From assembly GCA_964036295.1 (NCBI GenBank), contig OZ038467.1:18759670-18823669 (forward strand): a stretch of 64,000 nucleotides of DNA. The letters run 5' to 3'. The position numbers were made by a program, and so were the translations under genes. Below, one piece after another: positions 12,401 through 19,148 of this stretch. Below the pieces are notes generated by a model. It made no database searches. It saw only the letters and a program-made list of their open reading frames with translations, and had not been told where the DNA came from. The stretch comes from Plumapathes pennacea. Its lineage: Eukaryota; Cnidaria; Anthozoa; Antipatharia; Myriopathidae. Every line of letters begins with the position of its first letter. Within the stretch, counting starts at the first letter, position 1.

Positions 12401-15332
12401 GCGCCCTCTCTCGAGGTCCCAACATTTAAATACTGTAAATCCTCGAATCAGAACAACATACTGTAAGCCGTTCGTATGGACACACTGCGCAATTATTTTC
12501 GTAGTTCTCCAAACGTGTTCACAAAACGTCAGGTCAACTTCGATGTTGTTAATTTACCGTTTGTGCAAAAACAACAAACAGAGGGAGAGGGGAGGGGGGG
12601 GGGGCGCTTATTCAAATGTAGTTTGAGAGAGCGCTTATTCGAAGGGGGGGGGGCGCTTATTCGGAGGGAGGGGGGAGGGGGCGCTTATTCAAGGATTTAC
12701 GGTAAGCGTCCCGTGCGGTTATTAGAAACAGAACAGCAGAGATTCCGCTAGACCGGCATATGCCGGTATTTTACCGATAAAAATCACACTGTACCGGGAA
12801 AAAATGAGGCTGCTGGTATTCCGTACCAGAAAATATGAAGTACAACAATTTTTCTGACGGCACACTGGATATTCTACTCATTCTACCGAAGAAATGCTCC
12901 GAAACGGTCAAAATCTCAATGAGATAGATTATCTTGTGTCCAGTTCCGCTGCAGCAGAAGAAACGATTATTTTGCTTCACTTATGTGTTGTACCGGTTCC
13001 AGGTGGCTCCGTACTGGAAAAAATATTTCCTACCGGTACTCTGTACCAGTCTAATGGTGAACCAGTCTAGCGGAATCTCTGTAACAGTAATTGTGGTCTT
13101 GTTCTTTCAGATTGAAAAGGCATCTTCCAAATCACAGGTCGGCCAGAGTTCATCAGTTGCTAGGCGACTATTTAAGTATGGTGAATGAACACACGGAAGC
13201 ATTGGATCACTATGACAAGGCTGTCAGGTGACTTGTTAAACAAGAAAAACGGCGCCATTTATATGTTTATATTTGTTAAAGTAAGAGTGTCAGGTTCTTT
13301 TGTTTGCGATCGTTTATCAGCCATTCCCGTCCCATTGCATCCAAAGCTCTCGTTTATCCATTCATTCCCGTCCCATTGCATCTAATACCCTCGTTTATCC
13401 ATTCATTCCCGTCCCATTGCATCTCATACCCTCGTTTATCCGTCCATTCCCGTCCCATTGCATCCAAAGCTCTCGTTTATCTGTTCATTCCCGTCCTATT
13501 GCATCTAATGCCCTCGTTTATCCGTCCATTCCCGTCTCATTGCATCTAATGCCATCGGTGATCAGTTCATTCTCGTCTCATTGCATCTGATGCCCTCGTT
13601 TATCCGTCCGTTCCCGTCCCATTACATCTAATGCCCTCGTTTATCCGTCTATTCCCGTCCCATTGTACCTAGTGCTCTCGTTTATTCATCCATTCCCGTC
13701 CGATTGCATCTAATGCCCTCGTTTATCCGTCCATTCCCGTCCCGTTGCACTCAATTCCCGTGTTTATCCGTCCATTCCAGTCCCATTGCATCTAATGCCC
13801 TCGTTTATCCGTCCACTGCCGTCCCATTGTACTCAATTCCCGTGTTTATCCGTTCATTATCGTCTCATTGCGTCTATAATGCCCTCGTTTATCCGTCAAT
13901 TCCCGTCCCATTGTACCTAGTGCTCTCGTTTATTCATCCATTCCCGTCCGATTGCATCTAATGCCCTCGTTTATCCGTCCATTCCCGTCCCATTGCACTC
14001 AATTCCCGTGTTTATCCGTTCATTCCCGTCCCATTGCATCTAATGCCCTCGTTTATCCGTCCATTCCCGTCCCATTGCATCTAATGCCCTCGTTTATCCG
14101 TCCATTCCCGTCCCATTGCATCCAAAGCTCTCGTTTATCTGTCTATTCCCGTCCCATTGTACCTAGTGCTCTCGTTTATCCGTCCATTCCAGTCCCATTG
14201 CATCTAATGCCCTCGTTTATCCGTCCATTCCCGTCCCATTGCACTCAATTCCCGTGTTTATCCGTTCATTATCGTCTCATTGCGTCTATAATGCCCTCGT
14301 TTATCCGTCCATTCCCGTCCCATTGTACTCAATTCCCGTGTTTATCCGTTCATTATCGTCTCATTGCGTCTATAATGCCCTCGTTTATCCGTCAATTCCC
14401 GTCCCATTGCATCTAATGCCCTCGTCCATTTTTAGACTGAACCCTGAGTGTTCTAAAGCTATAGAGGGGATTCACAACGTGGAGAAGATGAAGGGTTCGG
14501 CTGAGCTTGACAGTGGAGATGAAGCGGATGAAGCTGGAGTTATTAATGTAGGAGGAGTGAGTCTGGAGGAGGTGAGACTTTAACAGGAAACAAGTGTTGG
14601 TTTAATGATGAGCACAGTGTTCTCAAATGACCGTTCGAGCCCTAATTACCTGACTTTGAATGTTTGAAAATAAGGTAAAGGCCATTGGGAGAATTTCCCG
14701 TTGGAAGGAATCTCGGAAAATCTGACATTTTTTGGTGCATAACGTCAGCGCACACTATGCACAGCGGTTTTTGGTTCATGTTACAAATTATCTGCGATGG
14801 TTTTGAAGGATTATTTGATAAATTCCTCTGCTCAAACAATTTGCGTACACCGTACATACAACTTTTACGTTTTTGCGTACATGCGGGCTTTGTTGTTATT
14901 GTTGTTTGTTTTGTTTTGTTTAGCTTACTATACATGCAGCAAGAGTTCCGTCTTTTGGTTGGATTGCACTGTATTCTGGGTAGGTTTAGCTCAGAACTGT
15001 GAACACCAACTTCACATCCGCCATTTTTCACTTCACGCTTGGAGCTCAGTCAACTTCTATCCGTTCTAAAACGTACACACCTACCAAGCTCCGAGCTTGA
15101 AATGCAAAATGTCGGATATTGTAAAGTTGGTGCTCACTTTTTTTAGCCAAATCTACCCTGAATACAGTACGATCCAACCAAAAGTCGGAACTCTTAATGC
15201 GTGTATACTCAGAAGTTTGCGCTAACACAACCTCTGGACTAGTTGCCTTGTGATGCAAGTGTTGTTTTTTTCTTTGTGAAGGAGGATATTGAGGATGAGG
15301 AGTCCTGGGCGTCACAGGATCTGCAGGGGCCA
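223..15332 (+). CDS. ANAPC7: Anaphase-promoting complex subunit 7 (TPR protein), 5'-incomplete multi-exon gene
   Basis: APC7 is a tetratricopeptide-repeat scaffold of the APC/C ubiquitin ligase and acts in the nucleus during mitosis. Sixteen exons are joined here: 223-305, 1479-1511, 1919-2026, 2704-2756, 3129-3163, 4018-4110, 4526-4614, 5874-5988, 6880-6925, 7883-7978, 9896-9996, 11345-11389, 11618-11730, 13111-13227, 14436-14571 and 15282-15332. All have AG acceptors and GT donors, and phases agree at every junction, giving 438 codons without a stop. The order of conserved stretches follows animal APC7: YKEVLR then CPLALEA, LRDNVELL, HFREAVKLAP, LLGDYLSMVNEH, then an acidic tail. The N-terminal exon(s) are off the left edge. 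The last exon is unresolved: candidates after the donor at 15333 are a three-codon exon at 16894-16902 and a five-codon exon at 16919-16933. Family identification is from recognition of the protein, not from a search. Confidence 0.93.
326..1195. mobile_element. MITE-like element with host EF-hand fragment
   Basis: The ends are inverted: GGTAAATCCTCAAAT near 330 and ATTTGAGGATTTACGGTAT ending near 1194. A related, shorter element lies at about 12430-12703. The element lies in an ANAPC7 intron and encloses another short element at about 420-650. Positions 874-1056 read as protein (see the EF-hand entry). Confidence 0.55.
874..1056 (+). pseudogene. EF-hand protein exon fragment, probably captured by a transposon
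   Basis: An open frame here reads LTKREFAEGSSRFGKAEREK and soon afterwards DINKDGTVFLEE. The latter is a canonical EF-hand loop with Asp, Asn and Asp at positions 1, 3 and 5, Gly at 6 and Glu at 12. The upstream helix is lysine- and glutamate-rich, as in calexcitin or sarcoplasmic Ca-binding proteins. The frame then runs into GC-rich repeat and has no convincing splice sites, and it lies inside an element with inverted ends. A functional exon of a gene nested in ANAPC7 is less likely. The sister element at 12430 lacks this segment. Confidence 0.5.
1479..1511 (+). CDS. ANAPC7: ANAPC7 micro-exon
   Basis: This 33-nt exon completes an Arg codon and encodes SAISCYKEVLR, the first helix of a TPR motif. 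The acceptor is AAATACAG and the donor GTATCT. It is supported by the phase fit on both sides and by the SYKEVLR-like family motif. It would be missed by ORF-length filters. Confidence 0.9.
1919..2026 (+). CDS. ANAPC7: ANAPC7 exon
   Basis: The exon encodes ACPLALEAAIGLLSLGALNT and runs on to VNMD plus the first two bases of a Trp codon. The CPLAL-x-A-x-x-GLLSL string is characteristic of APC7. The donor is GTAAGG. A poly-G tract follows about 40 bases downstream in the intron. Confidence 0.93.
2069..2400. repeat. Poly-G tract and ATTTCAGACCAAA-type degenerate repeat
   Basis: A run of about 30 mostly G bases is followed by several copies of a motif like CCCTATTTCAGACCAAAAT. The reverse-complement version occurs at 6061-6345, with GGTCTGAAATAGGGT. 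Both are flanked by a GGCTCATA(A/T)ATGGGAG-type segment, so these are two copies of one element in opposite orientation. Confidence 0.7.
2704..2756 (+). CDS. ANAPC7: ANAPC7 exon
   Basis: The exon completes the Trp codon and encodes LFTWVKGQSLVLAGKHT. It corresponds to the W-L-x-x-W-V/I-K-x-x-x-x-x-x-x-G helix pair of APC7. The acceptor is TTTACAG and the donor GTGAGT. Confidence 0.88.
3129..3163 (+). CDS. ANAPC7: ANAPC7 micro-exon
   Basis: This 35-nt exon encodes GAQMLKSLEIQ after completing a Lys codon and ends in phase 0. The acceptor is TTATTGTAG and the donor GTATGT. The next exon starts LRDNVELL, as in the family. Confidence 0.85.
3687..3885. mobile_element. Long hairpin (foldback) element in ANAPC7 intron
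   Basis: The left arm, running through ACTCGTTTCCATGTCTTTGT and AAAAAGTTCAAAATCAC, is matched by an inverted right arm ending GTTATATTGC. The central loop is about 15 bases (TCACCGAAGCGGCTC). The structure is non-coding. Confidence 0.75.
4018..4110 (+). CDS. ANAPC7: ANAPC7 exon
   Basis: This is a complete phase-0 exon of 31 codons beginning HLRDNVELLSCVAELAYNAG. It is a clear TPR. The acceptor follows a (GTTTTT)n-like pyrimidine tract at 3960-4012 and the donor is GTAATT. Confidence 0.93.
4526..4614 (+). CDS. ANAPC7: ANAPC7 exon
   Basis: The exon encodes VHALDPFCLQGMDIYASLLA and ends in DTE plus two bases of a Lys codon. The LDP-x-x-x-x-GMD-x-Y-x-x-LLA pattern is diagnostic of APC7 and related APC/C TPR subunits. 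A poly-G tract lies in the downstream intron near 4660. Confidence 0.93.
4661..4680. repeat. Homopolymer G tract
   Basis: About 19 consecutive G bases lie in an ANAPC7 intron. Such runs are prone to length variation and sequencing error. A similar poly-C run lies at 5047-5074. Confidence 0.95.
5255..5500. repeat. Dispersed repeat copy (second copy 39790-40020)
   Basis: Both copies share long strings such as TGATCTGACTGTCGCTGCTT and GTATTCAATACACTTTCTGA, and end GAG(A/G)G(G/T)CTCTTTAA. This copy adjoins the CCCTTTCACTCCCAAG element. No coding content is evident. Confidence 0.75.
5499..5750. mobile_element. TTAACCCTTTCACTCCCAAG-family MITE
   Basis: The ends are inverted: AACCCTTTCACTCCCAAGCT and GGGAGTGAAAGGGTTAA. 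Related full or partial copies lie at about 5128-5250, 8864-9066, 15686-15716, 17081-17283, 56610-56765 and 57985-58175. All share GATCAACTTCAATTTTCTCC or its complement. It is the most frequent small element in the window. Confidence 0.85.
5874..5988 (+). CDS. ANAPC7: ANAPC7 exon
   Basis: The exon encodes LAKELIQVTQLKPQPWVALA, then HFCNITNRKPRAVYFAQK, and ends in phase 0. The PW-V-x-x-x-x-x-x-Y/N-x-x-R-x-x-RA motif fits the central TPRs. The next exon is almost 900 bases away because repeats fill the intron. Confidence 0.93.
6345..7560. repeat. GGTCGCTTACGAGAG repeat block with a nested MITE at 7295-7516
   Basis: Many direct and inverted copies of a GTGGTCGCTTACG(G/A)GAG motif spread over 1.2 kb, with a matching tail at 7755-7830. 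Within it, 7295-7516 has its own inverted ends, AGGGCCAGATTATATGAGCC and GGCTCATATAATCAGGCCCT. ANAPC7 exon 6880-6925 lies inside the block. Confidence 0.75.
6880..6925 (+). CDS. ANAPC7: ANAPC7 micro-exon embedded in repeat DNA
   Basis: This 46-nt exon encodes AHTIDGRNVQALIVK plus the first base of the next codon. The acceptor is CTCAACAG and the donor GTTTGT. It bridges the phase-0 end of the previous exon and the phase-1 start of the next. It matches the N-x-V-x-AL-x-x-KG segment of APC7. It lies inside a 6345-7560 stretch of GGTCGCTTACG-type repeat. Confidence 0.88.
7883..7978 (+). CDS. ANAPC7: ANAPC7 exon
   Basis: The exon encodes ASLLQALNKQQEALIHFREA followed by VKLAPGNFEAQK. The EA-x-IHFREA-x-x-LAP string is a strong APC7 signature. 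The acceptor is TTTTTCACAG and the donor GTACTA. Confidence 0.95.
8014..8078. mobile_element. Small palindromic element
   Basis: AATCTCGTTTCCAGGC at the left is inverted at the right as GCCTGGGAACGAGGTT. It is a very short foldback in an intron with no coding potential. Confidence 0.55.
9173..9381. mobile_element. MITE with inverted ends TAGGGCGCGTTCGAT
   Basis: The left end TTAGGGCGCGTTCGATTGGG and right end ATAGATCGAACGCACCCTTT are inverted. The internal sequence resembles that at 420-650, for example TAGGTTAGGATGTATCAGGAGCTG against the GAGCTGAATTACGTTGAGATGT region there. Confidence 0.75.
9572..9868. mobile_element. MITE with inverted ends AGAGCCGTTTAAACGAGA
   Basis: The left end AGAGCCGTTTAAACGAGAAA is inverted at the right as TTTCTCTCGTATAAACGGCCCT, near 9845-9867. 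It ends about 28 bases before an ANAPC7 acceptor. Confidence 0.75.
9896..9996 (+). CDS. ANAPC7: ANAPC7 exon
   Basis: The exon encodes GLVDCYMAAERYREAISMAK and then a stretch ending INARTLT, in phase 0. It corresponds to the GLI-x-CYLA-x-x-x-x-REA-x-x-MA region of APC7. The donor is GTGAGT. Three MITE-like elements occupy the preceding 1.9-kb intron. Confidence 0.94.
10173..10412. mobile_element. TGGTGTTACACTGGTC-family MITE, copy 1
   Basis: The ends GGTGGTGTTACACTGGTCGA and TCGACCAGTGTAACACCAGC are inverted, with internal repeats of TTGCAACGA. A second copy lies at 20716-20954. A further element follows directly (10409-10860), with its own inverted ends GGCTGTGTCCACAC and CGTGTGGACGGGGC. Confidence 0.85.
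11345..11389 (+). CDS. ANAPC7: ANAPC7 exon
   Basis: This 15-codon exon encodes LCASVLAVDESSHEK in phase 0. The acceptor is TTTCTCAG and the donor GTGAGT. It continues the TPR after the ARTLTL motif. Confidence 0.88.
11618..11730 (+). CDS. ANAPC7: ANAPC7 exon
   Basis: The exon encodes ACVALERALVQDSGYTEAVC and then LLAELMGRKQEYQKAID, a full TPR. The acceptor is TTTTTTTCCAG and the donor GTGAGT. It ends in phase 2. Confidence 0.94.
11789..12136. mobile_element. Nested pair of MITEs
   Basis: The outer element has ends GGGCCGTTTTCACCAAACTT and AAGTTTAGTGAATACGGCCC. Inside it, 11851-12000 has ends GGGCCCGGTTGTTTAAAGAG and CTTTCAATAACTGGGCCC, with a GGATAGCGCTATCCAC core. The outer is therefore older than the inner. 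Confidence 0.8.
12430..12703. mobile_element. Sister of the element at 326-1195
   Basis: The ends are TACTGTAAATCCTCGAAT and TTCAAGGATTTACGGTA. The inside shares CGTGTTCACAAAAC and GTTAATTTACCGTTTGTGC with 800-860 but has no EF-hand segment. A GC-rich CGCTTATTC repeat occupies the right half. A similar CGCTTATTTGA tail lies at 54355-54445. Confidence 0.6.
13111..13227 (+). CDS. ANAPC7: ANAPC7 exon
   Basis: The exon encodes LLKRHLPNHRSARVHQLLGD and then YLSMVNEHTEALDHYDKAV. The H-x-x-LGD-x-L-x-x-VNE-x-x-EA-x-x-x-Y motif is that of the last TPR of APC7. The donor GTGACT is followed at once by the minisatellite. Confidence 0.95.
13316..14430. repeat. 41-bp minisatellite in the ANAPC7 penultimate-region intron
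   Basis: About 27 copies of a roughly 41-bp unit contain CATTCCCGTCCCATTGCATC and TAATGCCCTCGTTTATCCGT. Variant units carry GCACTCAATTCCCGTG or TGCGTCTATAATG and recur in blocks, indicating higher-order duplication. The array fills nearly the whole intron, from about 90 bases after one exon to directly before the next acceptor. The long open frames through it are repeat artefacts. Confidence 0.95.
14436..14571 (+). CDS. ANAPC7: ANAPC7 exon, start of acidic tail
   Basis: The exon encodes LNPECSKAIEGIHNVEKMKG followed by an acidic stretch with DSGDEADEAG. The L-x-P-x-x-x-K-x-x-EG-x-x-x-x-EK motif is conserved in APC7. The acceptor TTTTTAG directly abuts the end of the minisatellite. Confidence 0.94.
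15282..15332 (+). CDS. ANAPC7: ANAPC7 exon, acidic C-terminal tail
   Basis: The exon encodes EDIEDEESWASQDLQGP in phase 0. The acceptor is TTTGTGAAG and the donor GTAAGT. The acidic stretch before a Trp resembles the vertebrate APC7 tail. The final few residues should lie in a short downstream exon that I could not place with confidence. Confidence 0.82.
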
Positions 15333-15399
15333 GTAAGTTTACCGTATCTGTTATTTGATTACCGTGTGGCAGGAAATTTTTATTGGATCAGCCGATTTT

Positions 15400-15440
15400 T
15401 TTTTTTTTGCGTTGCGTTGCGTTGCGTTGCGTTGCGTGGG
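15400..15440. repeat. (TTGCG)n microsatellite
   Basis: About five tandem TTGCG units follow a poly-T run. It lies in the intron after the last confirmed ANAPC7 exon. Confidence 0.9.
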
Positions 15441-15714
15441 AACAAATGTTTGCGGATCCTCAAGCACGGGTTCCTGTCGAAGAAGGTGGAAATATTGTTT
15501 GCAGTCAACTGAATTGAAATTCAGTAATAATAAATGGAGTAAATTTTCACGGATTTTTTATTTTATTTTTTTTTTTTTCGCGTGAGTTTATTTTTAAGGG
15601 ATTGAATTTTCGCGGATAGCTGGAAAATTCGCAAAAATTAGATAGCGCAAAAATTTCATGCCACACGCTGTTGTCATTTAGTTTTAACCCTTTGACTCCC
15701 AAGAGTGATCAACT

Positions 15715-16510
15715 AGTGAGGATATCGATGGCATCATTTCCCGCTTTTGCACGGTTGTTTGTGCATTTTCTCGTAAAACACTCGTGTCTAATATAATAAA
15801 AAGAAAATTACACGGCAGCTTGAAGATATGGATTTTATTTTCTTTTGGTAAAAACAATATTTTACTCACTCGCGCAGCGCTCGTTCGTAAAATATTGTTT
15901 TTGCCACTCGAAAACATAATTTATGTCTTCGCACCGCCGTGTAATATCCTCTATATCTTATGTATTTGACAATAACGTTCACTACAAAGAGGTTATTACA
16001 CGGGAAGGAGTGCAATACGGCAGAGTATTTTTACGAGTCGGTTTTAGTTTTTCGAGCCTGCTTCAGACGAGAAAAAATAAAACTGACGAGTAAAAAATAC
16101 AGCCGTATTGCACGACTTTTCGTGTAATAAATTGTTTATTATACGACGAACGAAGCAGGGCAAACGTTCTCGCCGCGCGCAAAATGGAACAAAAAATGAC
16201 GCGTTCGTAAACTTGATCACGTAAGCTAATAAACCAGTTGTTCTGGTTCCTGACGAGTGCAATACGCTCCCATCTTTGCACTCGTTTTGGCCCGTATTTG
16301 CACTCGAAAATGTGAAGTCGTGTAATAAATAGAGGATATTACACGGCGGCGCGAAGATATGAATTTTATTTTCGAGTGGTAAAAACAATATTTTACGAAC
16401 GAGCGCCTCGCGAGTGATTAAAATATTGTTTTTACCACGAGAAAATAAAATCCATATCTTCAAGCCGCCGTGTAATTTTCTTTTTATTATATTAGACACG
16501 AGTGTTTTGC
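15715..16510. mobile_element. Large palindromic foldback region
   Basis: Repeated inverted copies of TTACACGGC(G/A)GC, AAAACAATATTTTAC and GAAGATATG(G/A)ATTTTATTTTC surround a GCGC-rich centre. A central module at 16000-16330 carries the same sequence as window positions 1-200. Two nested hairpins can be drawn. It is probably a non-autonomous foldback transposon cluster without coding capacity. Confidence 0.7.
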
Positions 16511-16893
16511 GAGAAATTTCACAAACAACCGGGCAAAAGCGGGAAATGATGCCAACGATATCTTCACTAGTGAGGATATGAAAAATACGCCACTCGGGTC
16601 CCGGATGTAGTTTCGTATGGATTTTACGCACGGTATATTTTCCAGTAAAACACTCGTGTCTATATAATAAAAGCATTATATTTAACCTACTATAGGTTTT
16701 TGCTTGTATATCCTCCACTATGTAAATTTTTCACAGTTTTTAACTTCTTTACTGTGACTTTATTTCTTGGAATTAAACTATTCTGATTGTGATTTTACCA
16801 CGCCGGCCTTCCTAGTTCTGCCTGGAAAGGTTCGTTGGGTGTTTATGCAATTGTCGGATTTGTGTCTCTTAACTTGCTTTTCTTAACTTGTAG

Positions 16894-16933
16894 TTGTTCT
16901 AGCTCGTCACATTTCCAGCATGGACAAGTATAA
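16894..16933 (+). CDS. Candidate terminal exon(s) of ANAPC7
   Basis: Two acceptor-like sites offer tiny phase-0 endings: TTAACTTGTAG followed by two codons and TAG (16894-16902), and CACATTTCCAG followed by four codons and TAA (16919-16933). Known APC7 proteins end within about ten residues of the acidic tail, so a very short last exon is expected. Neither ending looks like the animal WFG-x-x terminus, so this is only a placeholder. Confidence 0.2.
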
Positions 16934-16949
16934 AGGTATTCACACTTCA

Positions 16950-18213
16950 TATCCTAAATTTGTAGTGATAGAATTCATTTGCCTAGAAATGTATATCGCA
17001 GGTTTTGTTGCACGAAACTTCGTCACGGTTAATATTTGTTTGCAATCAAAATAAGTTATATTAGATTGATTGATTAACCTTTTCACTTCCAATAGTGATC
17101 AAGTTCAATTTTCTCCTTCAGTTTTGGCGGCAAAAATATATCATACAGTAAGCAGAACTTGGCTTTTGATACCTTGCTCAGATGATAGCTGATTATTCTA
17201 TCAATTCTCACTACATCACTCATACATTTTCTTCTCAAAAGGCTGGGAGAATCTGTAATTCAAGCTTGGATATGAAAGGGTTAATTTACCGGCTTGCAGA
17301 CCGATGGACATTGGATTCCACCCAATGAAATTCAAGACAAACGAATATGGACCGGCCCACATGTGTAGGTACACAGTCAGGTGGGTCACAGGGAGTTGTG
17401 TGCAGGAGGTGGTGTAACATGAGGAGCCATTCAGTTGGTCAGTTTGCCTGTTTAATGCGCTCTTATGTCGGCGCGCGACAGCCAAACGTGCCGCTAAAAC
17501 TTTGACAAATATGTGCCCGAGGTTGAACTTGGAAAACGAGTAATCGCATTTTACGGTATAGAACTATTTGTATCCTTCATTGTTCGTTTGTCTGTGATAA
17601 GTCTATTCATAAATTGTAGTCAAATTGTCAGAAGGAAATTGCTGAAAGAAAGAAGTAAAGAACTGTATATTTTTAGTCGCTCTCTCATGAGCCCACGAAT
17701 ATGACTTAAATGACAGCGGACTTTGTTATATCCCGGATGTTATAACAACACCTGCTTTGAAAAGTAAACACCTGCTGTAAAAAGAAAGAATAAATTAAAA
17801 TACGCGTAATACAAGGGTTTCGGTCGAGTTGTGCTTATAATAATTAATGCAAAAACACCTGAAAACTATAAGTTTCTACTAGCCACAAATAAATTTATAT
17901 ATTGTCGTTTATATCTCAAAAAATACTGCTTCGGATGATATCCATTCAATTTCCTCATTGTGTACTCGACGGTTGCCTTGGTTTCGTATTGTCGACACTC
18001 GTTTGAATATTTTATGACTCCTAAAACTAGCGACCTTCGAATGCCTAAGTTTTACAGAAGGATAAACTAATCGACTGCAAATTCCCTGGTCAAGAATTTA
18101 AATCGTCACAGCGTTGAATTGCATTTGTATTCGAACGGCATTTGCATCGAGAGGGGGCTTCTCGCCGGCGTTAGCTATTTTAATCGGAGTTCAGCAGCAA
18201 AACTAATCAAGCG
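16950..18213. other. Intergenic stretch with one MITE copy
   Basis: It contains the CCCTTTCACTCCC-family copy at 17081-17283 and otherwise AT-rich unique sequence. I see no convincing exon. It should include the 3' end of ANAPC7 and the promoter of the 18214 gene, but no clear poly(A) or TATA site could be assigned. Confidence 0.5.
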
Positions 18214-18573
18214 ATGGGGGAAACGATCGTGCTTGGTGAAGACTGGCTCATAACCCTCTCTGTGATCTACGGGTTAGGCTCCATTGCATCCATCTGGGCT
18301 GCGCTACTCTCCCCCATGATTCTGGATTTCTGGGATACGCCGACGGGACAGAAGAAGAAAGGCGAGCGCGACTGGGCAACGGTTTTCCTCGCTGTCCTGC
18401 TCCTTCAGCCGCTCACGTTCGCTGGTTCAGCAGTTGGTATGTGGTGGATCTCCGCCTTCGCAATTGTGCCGCCGGTGCATTTCGCTTTGACCTTTCTGTC
18501 CTTCTTGGCGATTGATTTTTTCCGACCGGATAACGAACACTTTAACAAGTACAAATTCTCTTTGCTGACCTGA
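18214..18573 (+). CDS. Small three-pass membrane protein, family unknown
   Basis: This is a single-exon frame of 119 codons starting ATGGGGGAAACG and ending TGA. Three hydrophobic segments are visible: about residues 11-38 (LITLSVIYGLGSIASIWAAL), 54-79 (WATVFLAVLLLQPLTFAGSA then MWWIS) and 80-103 (FAIVPPVHFALTFLSFLAID). A charged loop TGQKKKGERD lies between the first two, and a polar tail ends YKFSLLT. Codon choice is more GC-rich than the surroundings, which supports real coding. AATAAA lies at 19052-19057. I do not recognise the family. Its downstream flank (from about 18830) is duplicated at about 34500 and 27000, but without a second copy of this gene. Confidence 0.8.
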   Translation: MGETIVLGEDWLITLSVIYGLGSIASIWAALLSPMILDFWDTPTGQKKKGERDWATVFLAVLLLQPLTFAGSAVGMWWISAFAIVPPVHFALTFLSFLAIDFFRPDNEHFNKYKFSLLT

Positions 18574-19051
18574 ACATTCAAGTTGTTGATTTGTGTTAAA
18601 GTGCATGATACTGTGACTTGCATGCAAACGAATATATATTTATTCAACTTCTGAGAAGGCTGCTGCTAATATTAATTCATTTTTAGAGATTTCTCAGTGC
18701 CACGAAATTAGAAATTTAGCTTGTGACATCGCATAGTACAGTGTACTGGAGTTATTGTTGTTATTATTGATTTATTTTAACAAATATAATTTCTAGGCCT
18801 TTATGATTAAGTGTATTCAAGAGACCAACAACTTTGTACAAGTTTTATTTCGTAAACAACTGTATGTGTTCAGAGAAGTCTGGGTTAGGAAAACTAATAC
18901 TCTAATTCAAAACTGTACTGGCCGTCACGGGCATTTGTTCAACGTATTGCGTGATTTTTCAGTGATCTGCGTGACGGTATAACTCGTAAGCGTGGTGATT
19001 GTGCTGATGCATTTAACATGTAAACTGACAAGGCCGTATTGTCGTACGACC

Positions 19052-19057
19052 AATAAA
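19052..19057 (+). terminator. Candidate poly(A) signal AATAAA
   Basis: AATAAA lies about 480 bases after the stop of the 18214 gene. The duplicated copy near 34690 has changed here (the AATAAA is lost), in keeping with its having no gene upstream. Confidence 0.4.
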
Positions 19058-19148
19058 TATCGTTTGGCTTAGGTCTCTAGTCTGTTCGGTTGTCATTGAC
19101 AAGAACTGCTTGGAATCCACAAGTTAAAAAATAACCCACCCTGAACCT

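Noticed and set aside
13300..14416. Long plus-strand frames rich in Pro, Ser, His and Ile
   Set aside because: They are read through the 41-bp minisatellite in all three frames; the unit length (not a multiple of three) rotates the frames, and the stretch lies in an ANAPC7 intron.
13316..14430. CRISPR-like array
   Set aside because: The units are contiguous and near-identical without unique spacers, and the genome is clearly eukaryotic.
16044..16718. 224-codon minus-strand frame
   Set aside because: It crosses the foldback element at 15715-16510 that is repeated at 1-200; the short related frame at 134-322 is the same repeat, and there are no recognisable domains.
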